From positions 124,001 to 188,000 of the forward strand of contig CACISU010000001.1 of NCBI GenBank assembly GCA_902589345.1: a stretch of 64,000 bases of DNA. Direction: 5' to 3'. The notes under the pieces were generated by a model. It had not been told where the DNA came from, made no database searches, and worked only from the letters and a program-made list of their open reading frames with translations. The stretch is from an uncultured Pelagibacteraceae bacterium. GTDB lineage: Bacteria > Pseudomonadota > Alphaproteobacteria > Pelagibacterales > Pelagibacteraceae. A program made the position numbers and the translations under genes. Numbering within the stretch: position 1 is the stretch's first letter; each line of letters begins with the position of its first letter. Shown here piece after piece: positions 56,786-64,000 of this stretch.

Positions 56786-57558
56786 TAATTATACGGGGGC
56801 TTTCTATAACCTTTAACAGATTCTGTAAATATTTCATAACCATTTTCACTAATTCCAATAGTATGCTCAAATTGTGCTGAAAATGATTTATCTTTTGTTA
56901 CTGCAGTCCATCCATCATTTAAAATTTTCACATCATGTTTTCCAGAATTAATCATAGGCTCAATAGTAAAGGTCATTCCAGGCTTTAATTCCATGCCTGT
57001 ATTTTTTTTACCATAATGTAAAACATTAGGATGTTCATGAAATACATTACTTATTCCATGTCCGCAAAAATCTCTTACAACTGAATATCCTTTTTCTTCA
57101 ACAAATGATTGAATTTCATATCCTATATCACCCAATTTAATTCCAGGTTTCAAAATTTTAATTGCTTTCATTAAAGACTCATGTGTTACATCAATAAGGT
57201 TTTTTGCTTTTACCGGGATATCACCAACAACAAACATTCTACTAGTATCTCCATGATAATCTTCAACAATTGCTGTAACATCAATATTTAAGAAATCTCC
57301 ATCACCAAGCTCTCTGTCCGAAGGTATTCCATGGCAAATAACATGATTTAAAGAAGTACATAATGATTTTGTATAACCTCTATAATGCAATGGAGCAGAG
57401 TAACCACCATTATCTTTAATATATTCAAAACAAAGCTGATCTATTTTATTTGTTGTTATTCCAGGTTTTACATAGTCAGTAATCATATCTAAAGTTTTTG
57501 CAGCTAATTTACCTGCTAATCTCATCTTTTCAAATTTTTCAGAATAATTATTATTCAT
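56785..57558 (-). CDS. map: type I methionine aminopeptidase
   Basis: Removes the initiator methionine co-translationally. The 257-residue pita-bread fold has metal ligands in NIDVTAIVEDYHGDTSRMF, the histidine in GHGISNVFHEHPNV, and the two glutamates in FTIEPMIN and QFEHTIGI. It lacks an N-terminal extension. It overlaps sfsA by 8 bp. Confidence 0.97.
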   Translation of the reverse strand: MNNNYSEKFEKMRLAGKLAAKTLDMITDYVKPGITTNKIDQLCFEYIKDNGGYSAPLHYRGYTKSLCTSLNHVICHGIPSDRELGDGDFLNIDVTAIVEDYHGDTSRMFVVGDIPVKAKNLIDVTHESLMKAIKILKPGIKLGDIGYEIQSFVEEKGYSVVRDFCGHGISNVFHEHPNVLHYGKKNTGMELKPGMTFTIEPMINSGKHDVKILNDGWTAVTKDKSFSAQFEHTIGISENGYEIFTESVKGYRKPPYN

Positions 57559-58237
57559 TTGTTATTTTAATTTTTTTTTCAATTTTAATTTCTTTAGAAT
57601 TTAAAGAACATCTATAGGCCAAAAATTTTACTCCTGATTTTTTAGCCAACATATAATTTTGATAATAATTATTATCAATATCTTTTGCTATTCTAAAATT
57701 ATTTATACCTTGAATTTGAGTTAAAAATAAGACGTAAGGAATATAACCTTTTTTCATAGAATTTATTAGTCTATTTAAATGTTTTGAGCCCCTCGAAGTA
57801 ACAGCATCGGGAAATTCTGCAAAATCGTTATCTCTGAACAAAGTCACGTTTTTAACTTCAATAATATTTTTATCACATAAAAAATCAAATCTTGTGTCAT
57901 CCGAATACTTGAATTCAGGCTTAATTTTCTTAACTGATTTAAATTCTGTAAAAAGTTTATTTTCTAAACCATGCTGAACTATTCTATTAGCTCTATGAGT
58001 ATTAACACCAACCATTTTTTTCTCTGCTTCGATTATTTCTAGAGTAAATTTAAGTTTCCTTTTAGGATCATCATTTTTGCTCACCCAAACATTATTTCCT
58101 TCATCTAATAAGCCCATCATAGATCCTGTATTTGGACAATGAGCAGTTAATATTGAATTATTTACTTTTATATCAACAAAAAATCTTTTATATCGCTTGA
58201 TTAATTTGCCTTTAATTAAAGTACTGGTAAATTTCAT
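57551..58237 (-). CDS. sfsA: SfsA family protein (sugar fermentation stimulation homologue)
   Basis: 228-residue protein of a conserved family originally linked to maltose metabolism in E. coli and predicted to have an OB-fold plus a nuclease-like domain. Typical segments are LIKRYKRFFVDIKVN, AHCPNTGSMMGLLDEGNNVW and TLFRDNDFAEFPDAVTSRGSKH with acidic residues of the putative active site. The molecular role is not established. Its start lies only 22 bp from the divergent cinA-like gene. Confidence 0.9.
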   Translation of the reverse strand: MKFTSTLIKGKLIKRYKRFFVDIKVNNSILTAHCPNTGSMMGLLDEGNNVWVSKNDDPKRKLKFTLEIIEAEKKMVGVNTHRANRIVQHGLENKLFTEFKSVKKIKPEFKYSDDTRFDFLCDKNIIEVKNVTLFRDNDFAEFPDAVTSRGSKHLNRLINSMKKGYIPYVLFLTQIQGINNFRIAKDIDNNYYQNYMLAKKSGVKFLAYRCSLNSKEIKIEKKIKITNE

Positions 58238-58259
58238 AATATTTAATTTATATTTATTA

Positions 58260-59012
58260 ATGGAAAATAAAAAAGAAATAATTGCTGGAATTATAGTAAT
58301 AGGTAATGAAATATTATCTGGTAGAACTCAAGACACAAATACCAGCACACTTTCAATCTGGCTAAATTCATTAGGGATCAAAGTTCAAGAGGTTAGGGTC
58401 ATTCCAGATATAGAAAAAAAAATTGTAGATACTGTAAATGATTTTAGAAAACAATTTAACTATGTTTTTACTACCGGTGGAATAGGACCTACTCACGATG
58501 ATATAACCGCATCGTCTATATCTAAAGCATTTGGCTTAGAATATGGTCCACACAAAGAAGCTATGTCCATACTTGAAAAATATTATAAACCGGGTGAATT
58601 TAATGAAGGAAGACAAAAAATGGCATGGATGCCAACAACTGCAAACTTAATTCTTAACCCAACAAGCGGAGCACCAGGATTTAATGTGGAAAATGTTTTT
58701 TGTTTGCCAGGAGTACCATCCATTTTAAAATCGATGTTAGGAGGGATTGAAAATAATTTGGTGGGTGGAGATCCAATCATAAGCAAAACAATTAATTTAA
58801 GAACAGTTGAAAGTGAAATAGCTAAATCATTATCTAAAGTTCAAAATGATAATCAAGAAGTAGATATTGGTAGCTATCCTTTTTTCAGAGCAGGTAAATT
58901 AGGAGTTTCAATTGTTTTAAGATGTCCTGATATAAACAAAATTGAAAAGTGCAACTTAGAAATATTAAATTTCCTTAAAGATAAGAAAATTGAAATTCTT
59001 GAAAATATCTAA
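58260..59012 (+). CDS. CinA-like molybdopterin-binding domain protein
   Basis: 250-residue protein with the MoaB/Mog fold: AGIIVIGNEILSGRTQDTN, TTGGIGPTHDDITASS and LPGVPSILKSMLGG. It matches the N-terminal (COG1058) domain of CinA, a family with pyrophosphatase activity on NAD-derived compounds; the C-terminal PncC deamidase domain is absent. The frame opens at 58197, inside sfsA, but ATG 58260 starts just before the conserved core. It begins a tight operon, its stop overlapping the next ATG (TAATG). Confidence 0.86.
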   Translation: MENKKEIIAGIIVIGNEILSGRTQDTNTSTLSIWLNSLGIKVQEVRVIPDIEKKIVDTVNDFRKQFNYVFTTGGIGPTHDDITASSISKAFGLEYGPHKEAMSILEKYYKPGEFNEGRQKMAWMPTTANLILNPTSGAPGFNVENVFCLPGVPSILKSMLGGIENNLVGGDPIISKTINLRTVESEIAKSLSKVQNDNQEVDIGSYPFFRAGKLGVSIVLRCPDINKIEKCNLEILNFLKDKKIEILENI

Positions 59013-59455
59013 TGTTATATTTTGCTTACGGCAGTAATTTAAATCATTCACAAATGGAAAGAAGATGCGTTGGGTCTAAATATATAAAAAACTATATTTT
59101 AAAAGATTACAAATTAATTTTTAGTCATAAAACTAATAATACAATTTATGGTCATGCCAATATTGTAGAAAATAAAAAATCAAAAGTCTTGGGTGCACTT
59201 TGGAATATAACTAAAAAAGATGAAGATGAATTAGATGTATATGAAGGCGTTGAATATAACTATTATCAAAAAGAATATTTTAAGATAAAAGGACAAAAAG
59301 TTTTAGTTTATATACAAAATATTCATTATATAAAAAAACCTAATTCAACTTATTTACATACAATTATCAAAGGGTACAAAGACTGTAAGCTTGAAATGAT
59401 TGGATTAAAGAAAACAATTTCAAAGTATGATTTGGATTACAAAATAAGTTGGTAA
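59012..59455 (+). CDS. gamma-glutamylcyclotransferase-like protein
   Basis: 147-residue AIG2/GGCT-fold protein. The N-terminal YFAYGSNLNHSQMERRC is the substrate-binding loop, and DVYEGVEYNYYQKEYF carries the conserved glutamate used as general acid/base in the family. It may release 5-oxoproline from gamma-glutamyl compounds such as glutathione or a peptide; the exact substrate cannot be told. It overlaps the cinA-like gene by one base, and the next gene starts immediately after its stop. Confidence 0.84.
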   Translation: MLYFAYGSNLNHSQMERRCVGSKYIKNYILKDYKLIFSHKTNNTIYGHANIVENKKSKVLGALWNITKKDEDELDVYEGVEYNYYQKEYFKIKGQKVLVYIQNIHYIKKPNSTYLHTIIKGYKDCKLEMIGLKKTISKYDLDYKISW

Positions 59456-60400
59456 ATGCAAACCTCTTCTGAAAAAATAAATTATGAAAAGATATGGGAC
59501 GAGTTTAATAAAAAATTTTCTTCACTTGAGAATATAATTACATTTTCAGATTTAAATAAATATCCTAAGTATCAAAAATTTATAATTAATAACTTAAATT
59601 TTTTTCTAAATAATCAAGAGGAAAGATGCATAAATAATTTTACCAAAAGCCTAAATTATCCAGAAATCATAGATTTTTATTTAGAAATATATTTAAAGTT
59701 ATTATTCTTATTTATCAAAAATAAACAAAAGGATACGGAGGAAAGTAAAATAATATTCGGTATTGGAACTGGAAGATCCGGCAGTACTACTTTGACTCAT
59801 TTATTAAATATTCAAAAAAATACCTTCACCTTTCATGAACATCCACCAGGTGTACCATGGTTTAATGGAGAAAATATTGTTAAATTTCACATGAAAAGAT
59901 TTAATTTGTTACTTAATTCTTATAGCAATGTAGCTGATGTTGCACACTGGTGGTTACCATATGCTGAAAATATAATTAAAGAAAATCCCAATTCTTTTTT
60001 TTTATGTATGAAAAGAGACAAAATACAAACTGTAAATTCATTTCTAAAAATTAAAGGTAATGGACAAAAGGGGTCAATAAATCACTGGATAAAACATGAT
60101 GGAAAATTTTGGAGCAAGAATATATGGGATGAAACATATCCAAAGTTTAAAGTAGATTATATTCAAGAAGCAGTAGGGGACTATTGGGAATATTATTATT
60201 CAAAATCAGATGAGATTGAAAAAAAATATCCAAAAAACTTTAAAATTTTTGACATAGATGAGCTTTCAACTGAACAAGGTCAATTAAATATCTTAAACTT
60301 TTGTAATTATAAACATCCAATTACTGCTTTGAATATAAAAAAAAATGTTGGTACTGTTAAAGAAGGTAGAAGTTTTTATAAGTTAAAAAATGAGAATTAA
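59456..60400 (+). CDS. sulfotransferase family protein
   Basis: 314-residue protein with a PAPS-binding P-loop-like motif GTGRSGSTTL at 104-113 and a second sulfotransferase-like segment FFLCMKRDKIQTVNSFLKI around residues 182-200, where 3'-phosphate contacts are expected. The first 95 residues are helical with no recognised domain. The acceptor could be a glycan, lipid or protein. It starts directly after the GGCT-like stop and is followed after 15 bp by a glycosyltransferase. Confidence 0.75.
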   Translation: MQTSSEKINYEKIWDEFNKKFSSLENIITFSDLNKYPKYQKFIINNLNFFLNNQEERCINNFTKSLNYPEIIDFYLEIYLKLLFLFIKNKQKDTEESKIIFGIGTGRSGSTTLTHLLNIQKNTFTFHEHPPGVPWFNGENIVKFHMKRFNLLLNSYSNVADVAHWWLPYAENIIKENPNSFFLCMKRDKIQTVNSFLKIKGNGQKGSINHWIKHDGKFWSKNIWDETYPKFKVDYIQEAVGDYWEYYYSKSDEIEKKYPKNFKIFDIDELSTEQGQLNILNFCNYKHPITALNIKKNVGTVKEGRSFYKLKNEN

Positions 60401-60415
60401 ATTATCGATAATAGT

Positions 60416-61333
60416 ATGAAATCTGCTGGTGGAACAGAATTACAGGTTAATTATTTAAATAAATATTTAGATTTATCCAAATATGAAAATATCAATTTAA
60501 TTATTAATCAAGCTGCCTTTAAGAGAATTGAAGCTAAAAAAAAAAATATTTTATGGTGTCACCATTATATAGATCAACCTTCAATAAAATTATTAAAAAA
60601 TGCTGAATTAGTTAAATTACTTGATGCAATTGTTTTTGTAAGTGAATGGCAAAAAGGAGAATTTATAAATCATTTCAATCTTCCAGAGAATAAATGTCAT
60701 GTCTTGAAAAATGCAGTTAATATTGAACCAATAAAAGAGAATAAAACAAATAAAAAAATTAGATTAATTTATACCTCTACTCCTTGGAGAGGATTAAATG
60801 TATTAGCTAATTCAATTCAATATTTAAATGAAAAAAGAAACGATTTTCATTTAGACGTTTATTCTTCAACAGAAATATATGGTGAAAAATTTCATAACGA
60901 AAATAAAGCTAATTTTGAAAATTTTTTTAAACAATTATCTCAAATACCCAATATTACTTCCCATGGATATGTTCCTAATAATCAAATAATTTCTAAACTT
61001 AAAGAAGCAGATATTTTTGTTTATCCAACAACATCCAATGAAACATTTTGTATTGCAGCCTTAGAGGCTTTAGCATCTGGATGCCTAACATTCACAACAG
61101 ACTGGGGAGCATTTAAAGAATTAGGCGAAAATTATATTGAATTAATTGAATTTGATACAAATTTAAAAAATTTATCAACAAAATTTGCAGAAAGATTAAG
61201 TTATTTGATGGATGAATATAAATCCGGTAATCTTAATCAAAAACTACTTTTACAATCAGATTATTATTCAAAAAAATATTCTTGGATAAAAAGAGCTGAA
61301 GAGTGGAAGAATTTTTTAGATAAATTTAGTTGA
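60416..61333 (+). CDS. GT4-type glycosyltransferase
   Basis: 305-residue GT-B fold protein. It begins MKSAGGTELQVNYLNKYL, the donor-side glycine-rich loop of family 4 transferases, and has WCHHYIDQP, VFVSEWQKGEF, a C-terminal domain from RLIYTSTPWRGLN, and the nucleotide-sugar segment ADIFVYPTTSNETFCIAALEALASG containing the E-x7-E-like signature. The N-terminus is short; no earlier in-frame ATG exists because a stop (TAA) lies at 60398-60400. The sugar and acceptor are unknown. Flanking sulfotransferases suggest a sulfated glycan or glycolipid. Confidence 0.82.
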   Translation: MKSAGGTELQVNYLNKYLDLSKYENINLIINQAAFKRIEAKKKNILWCHHYIDQPSIKLLKNAELVKLLDAIVFVSEWQKGEFINHFNLPENKCHVLKNAVNIEPIKENKTNKKIRLIYTSTPWRGLNVLANSIQYLNEKRNDFHLDVYSSTEIYGEKFHNENKANFENFFKQLSQIPNITSHGYVPNNQIISKLKEADIFVYPTTSNETFCIAALEALASGCLTFTTDWGAFKELGENYIELIEFDTNLKNLSTKFAERLSYLMDEYKSGNLNQKLLLQSDYYSKKYSWIKRAEEWKNFLDKFS

Positions 61334-61344
61334 TATTAAAATTT

Positions 61345-61938
61345 ATGATTAATCACCAATATAAATGTATATTTATTCACATACCAAGGTGTGCAGGAAC
61401 TTTTATTGAATTAGCTATTGATAAAAGAGATTGGTGGAACGTAGATTATAAAAAAAAGCATTTATCAGCAATACGCGCAAAAGAATTATATAAAGAATAT
61501 TGGGATGATTATTTCAAATTTGCTTTTATACGTAACCCTTGGTCACTAGAAGTTTCCTGGTATTTTTGGAAAAAACAATTTTTAAAAAATTTAACATTTA
61601 AGGAATTTATTAAAAACGAAGATTTAAATAAAACTGTTAAATTAAGTAGTGAATTTGATGATAAAAAATTATTTAATATTTTTCCAAATCTTACTAACTG
61701 CTTTGATTACTTACAAATTAATGATGAAATTGAGGTTGATTTTGTCGGTAGATTTGAAAATTTAAAAGAGCATCTGTCATTAATTTCTAAAAAATTAAAT
61801 ATTTCTAAAGTAAACTTAGGTCCAGTTAATAAGACTGATCATCAGGACTTCAAAAAATATTATGACGACGAAACAAGAGAAATTATTGGCAAAAGATATA
61901 AAAAAGATATAGATTTTTTTGGATATACTTTTAATTAA
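61345..61938 (+). CDS. Sulfotransfer_2-type sulfotransferase
   Basis: 197-residue protein with IFIHIPRCAGT at 9-19, the 5'-phosphosulfate loop of carbohydrate sulfotransferases, and FAFIRNPWSLEVSWYF at 59-74, the 3'-phosphate loop. VDFVGRFENLKEHL and the C-terminal YYDDETREIIGKRYKKDIDFFGY are also typical of that family. The frame begins with a TTG overlapping the GT4 gene, but ATG 61345 is the natural start before the P-loop strand. It ends an operon and converges on a GH13 gene 38 bp away. Confidence 0.85.
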   Translation: MINHQYKCIFIHIPRCAGTFIELAIDKRDWWNVDYKKKHLSAIRAKELYKEYWDDYFKFAFIRNPWSLEVSWYFWKKQFLKNLTFKEFIKNEDLNKTVKLSSEFDDKKLFNIFPNLTNCFDYLQINDEIEVDFVGRFENLKEHLSLISKKLNISKVNLGPVNKTDHQDFKKYYDDETREIIGKRYKKDIDFFGYTFN

Positions 61939-61976
61939 TATAAAAATGATAGTTACGCTTTAATAAAAAAAAATAT

Positions 61977-63698
61977 CTATTTATTACTTAACCAAACTGT
62001 TTCAAAGGGTTTTAATATTAAAAGTTTATTCTTTATTTCAATTTTAGATCCAATTAAATTAGTCCAATTATGATAAATCTTATTTAGTTTTGCTCTTTGA
62101 ATTTTTGATGATAAATTTGTAATACAAATTACAGTTTGTTTTTTATTAATACTTATTCTTTTAAAAGAAAAAATTTTTGAGCCAAGGTTTAGATTGTGTC
62201 TTGAGGCATTTGGATGAAATGCTTTTTGTTTTCTTCTGATACTAAGTAGATTCGAAATTTTCTCAAAAAATATGCTTTGTTTAGAATTTTTGTTACTAAG
62301 TTTTTTTAAAATATTTTTATAATTCCATTTATATCTATTAACGTCTCTATTATTTCCAGTTATTATGTATTTAGCTTCATCATTAGATTTTCCAAACAAA
62401 GAATTAAAGTATATTGCAGGTATTCCTTCAAAAGAGATCATAATTGAATGAGCTGAAACATATCGTTCTAAAAAAAATTTTCCTTTTGAATCATAATCCG
62501 TTTTTTTCAGTGCATTGAAAACAGTTATATTTGCCTCGTAGACTTTTTTTAATTTATTTTGAACTTTTCTATATGAAAATTTTGATCCATTTTTCCTTAG
62601 TCTTTTAAGAAAATTGTTTAACACTTTTTTGTTAAATATTCCTTCAGTAGGCCTAATACCAATTCCATCATGAGATGATATAAAATTTAAATAACTATTC
62701 CCCCTTTTTGTAATTGGTAGTTTTTTACTCCATTGATTTAAATATGAGCTATTCTCAAATAAAAAAGCATGAATTAACAATGGTGGTAGAGAAAAATTAT
62801 AAATCCAATTAGCTTCATCATTTTTGCCAAAATAAGTTAGATTTTCTTTTTCGGGTAAATTTGTTTCTGTAACAATTATGGTTTCCACATTTAGATAACT
62901 ACAAATAGTTCTTAGAAGTTTAATTATTTCATGTGTTTGTTTTAAATTGATGCATTTTGTACCGCTTTCTTTCCATAGATAAGCAATTGCATCCAATCTA
63001 AAAACAGTTACACCATGATTTATAAGATTAATCATAATTTTTATAAATCTTAATAATACAGATGGATTTTTAAAATTTAGATCTAATTGATCTGCACTAA
63101 AAGTTCTCCAAAGGTATTCTTTTTTATTAAAAATATTAATTTTTTTTAGTAATTTATGATCTCTTGGTCGTATTACCTTTGAAGTATCAAATTTAGAGTT
63201 GATTGTTAAAAAATAATTTTTTCCTGGTTTTTTGTTTTTTAAAAAGTTTCTAAACCATAAACCTCTAGCTGATGAATGATTAATTACCATATCAGCCATA
63301 ATATCGTTTGATTTTGAAATTTTTTTTATATCAGTCCAATTACCAAGTTTATTCTCAATCTTGTAATGATCTTTTACAGAAAAACCACTATCGCTACTTG
63401 AGGGATAAAAAGGTAAAAAATGTATGGTATTGAAATAATTCTTTAATTTTTTTTGAAAAAAAATCTTAAATAATGAAATTGAACTTTTTTTATTTGAATA
63501 AACACTATCACCATAACAAATTATTAATGACGTTTTCTCTGAAATATTCTTTTTTCTTTTTGGATTTTTTTTGTTAAAATTTTTAATTATTTGCACTATT
63601 TCATCTTCGAATTTATCAATATCTTTTTTAGATAAAGATATTTTGTATATATTATTTAGTTTAGATCTTATTTTGTTATTATTTTTTAGAGTTAACAT
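61977..63698 (-). CDS. GH13 sucrose-phosphorylase-like glycoside phosphorylase
   Basis: 573-residue alpha-amylase superfamily enzyme. The catalytic triad is visible: nucleophile Asp236 in FRLDAIAYLW, acid/base Glu278 in VTETN, and Asp344 in SSHDGIGIRP. MADMVINHSSARG is the second conserved region. The overall layout, including the GIRP segment, fits the sucrose/glucosylglycerate phosphorylase branch (GH13_18) rather than amylases. It has no signal peptide. It lies 26 bp behind a sugar-type ABC ATPase gene, so import and phosphorolysis of a glucoside is inferred. Confidence 0.8.
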   Translation of the reverse strand: MLTLKNNNKIRSKLNNIYKISLSKKDIDKFEDEIVQIIKNFNKKNPKRKKNISEKTSLIICYGDSVYSNKKSSISLFKIFFQKKLKNYFNTIHFLPFYPSSSDSGFSVKDHYKIENKLGNWTDIKKISKSNDIMADMVINHSSARGLWFRNFLKNKKPGKNYFLTINSKFDTSKVIRPRDHKLLKKINIFNKKEYLWRTFSADQLDLNFKNPSVLLRFIKIMINLINHGVTVFRLDAIAYLWKESGTKCINLKQTHEIIKLLRTICSYLNVETIIVTETNLPEKENLTYFGKNDEANWIYNFSLPPLLIHAFLFENSSYLNQWSKKLPITKRGNSYLNFISSHDGIGIRPTEGIFNKKVLNNFLKRLRKNGSKFSYRKVQNKLKKVYEANITVFNALKKTDYDSKGKFFLERYVSAHSIMISFEGIPAIYFNSLFGKSNDEAKYIITGNNRDVNRYKWNYKNILKKLSNKNSKQSIFFEKISNLLSIRRKQKAFHPNASRHNLNLGSKIFSFKRISINKKQTVICITNLSSKIQRAKLNKIYHNWTNLIGSKIEIKNKLLILKPFETVWLSNK

Positions 63699-63724
63699 TA
63701 ATAATATTTTTTATTCAAAAGAAA

Positions 63725-64000
63725 TTATCTAATCCTATTTTTATCTTTATCAAAAAATAATACCTTATCTTTTGAAAAAGATATTTTTAGTGAATTATTA
63801 TTAATATTCTCTGATGATTTAATTATAATTTGATTTTTTAAAACTTTAGAATAAATGATTTTTTCAAATCCTAGATTTTCAACATGATCGATTTTAGCGT
63901 CTACCTGAATTTCACGATCATTTTTTATACTTATATCTTCAGGTCTAATACCAAGATAAATCTCATCATTAAATTTAAAATTTTTAAAAGTTATTTTATT
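63725..64000 (-). CDS. ABC transporter ATPase (MalK/UgpC type), C-terminal part
   Basis: The last 91 residues of a protein running off the right window edge. The sequence includes EIYLGIRPEDISI, the hallmark of the C-terminal TOBE/OB regulatory domain of sugar-importer ATPases, and ends KDKNRIR before TAA at 63727-63725. The ATPase core and signature motifs are outside the window. It is directly upstream of the GH13 phosphorylase and in the same direction, so it likely belongs to an oligosaccharide or glucoside import operon. Confidence 0.8.
   Translation of the reverse strand, partial: NKITFKNFKFNDEIYLGIRPEDISIKNDREIQVDAKIDHVENLGFEKIIYSKVLKNQIIIKSSENINNNSLKISFSKDKVLFFDKDKNRIR

Overview
This window is a strongly A+T-rich, gene-dense bacterial chromosome segment. 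It looks like a SAR11-type marine alphaproteobacterium ('Candidatus Pelagibacter' or a close relative). The case rests on lysine/asparagine-rich proteins, gaps of mostly 0-60 bp, no intergenic space above about 125 bp, frequent 1-30 bp overlaps, and alphaproteobacterial gene orders: coaX-rnj-proS-lolC-lolD-dnaE, rpsB-tsf-frr-uppS-cdsA-dxr-bamA-ompH-lpxD-fabZ-lpxA-lpxI-lpxB, trpEGDC-lexA-gltX, tpiA-secG-pyrG-kdsA-eno-ftsB-lipA, and purB-C-S-Q-L-bolA-grxD. No tRNA, rRNA, insertion sequence, CRISPR array or phage gene was seen. Genus assignment is inference from order and composition; no 16S gene is present.

Layout. 2-8834 (+): partial coaX, RNase J, ProRS, the lipoprotein-release ABC pair and DNA polymerase III alpha. 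8888-8951: a pseudoknot-forming leader before rpsB. 8959-20604 (+): translation factors, then isoprenoid/phospholipid enzymes, the outer-membrane assembly factor BamA and the lipid A pathway (lpxD, fabZ, lpxA, lpxI, lpxB). 20581-27986 (-): gltX, lexA with an alphaproteobacterial SOS box, trpCDGE and a PpiD-like chaperone. 28045-34512 (+): central metabolism, CTP and Kdo synthesis, lipoate synthase. 34503-39347 (-): a methylcitrate-cycle operon (prpD-prpB-prpC) behind a LysE-type exporter and a phosphoglycolate phosphatase. 39420-48419 (+): a stand-alone GlmU acetyltransferase domain, glmS, class II DAHP synthase, nadE, cysS, citramalate synthase, trmJ, rpsD. 48524-51028 (+): a large secreted surface protein with a discoidin-like domain, two 342-bp tandem Ig-like repeats and a C-terminal beta-barrel. 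51033-58237 (-): glutaredoxin, BolA, purine synthesis, map, sfsA. 58260-61938 (+): a compact accessory operon of CinA-like protein, gamma-glutamylcyclotransferase-like protein, sulfotransferase, GT4 glycosyltransferase and a second sulfotransferase. 61977-64000 (-): a GH13 sucrose-phosphorylase-like enzyme behind the end of a MalK/UgpC-type ABC ATPase.

How the parts fit. Most of the window is housekeeping: translation, envelope biogenesis, amino acids, purines. Several genes usual at these positions in relatives are absent (pyrH, rseP, moaC/moeA/comEC, pdhABC-lpd), which fits genome streamlining; whether they sit elsewhere cannot be seen here. The most distinctive content is the surface autotransporter-like protein, the sulfotransferase/glycosyltransferase cluster, the ABC/glycoside-phosphorylase pair, the split GlmU and the rpsB leader. 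I found no convincing wholly new defence or mobile system; the sulfotransferase-GT4-sulfotransferase operon is the best candidate for an undescribed pathway.
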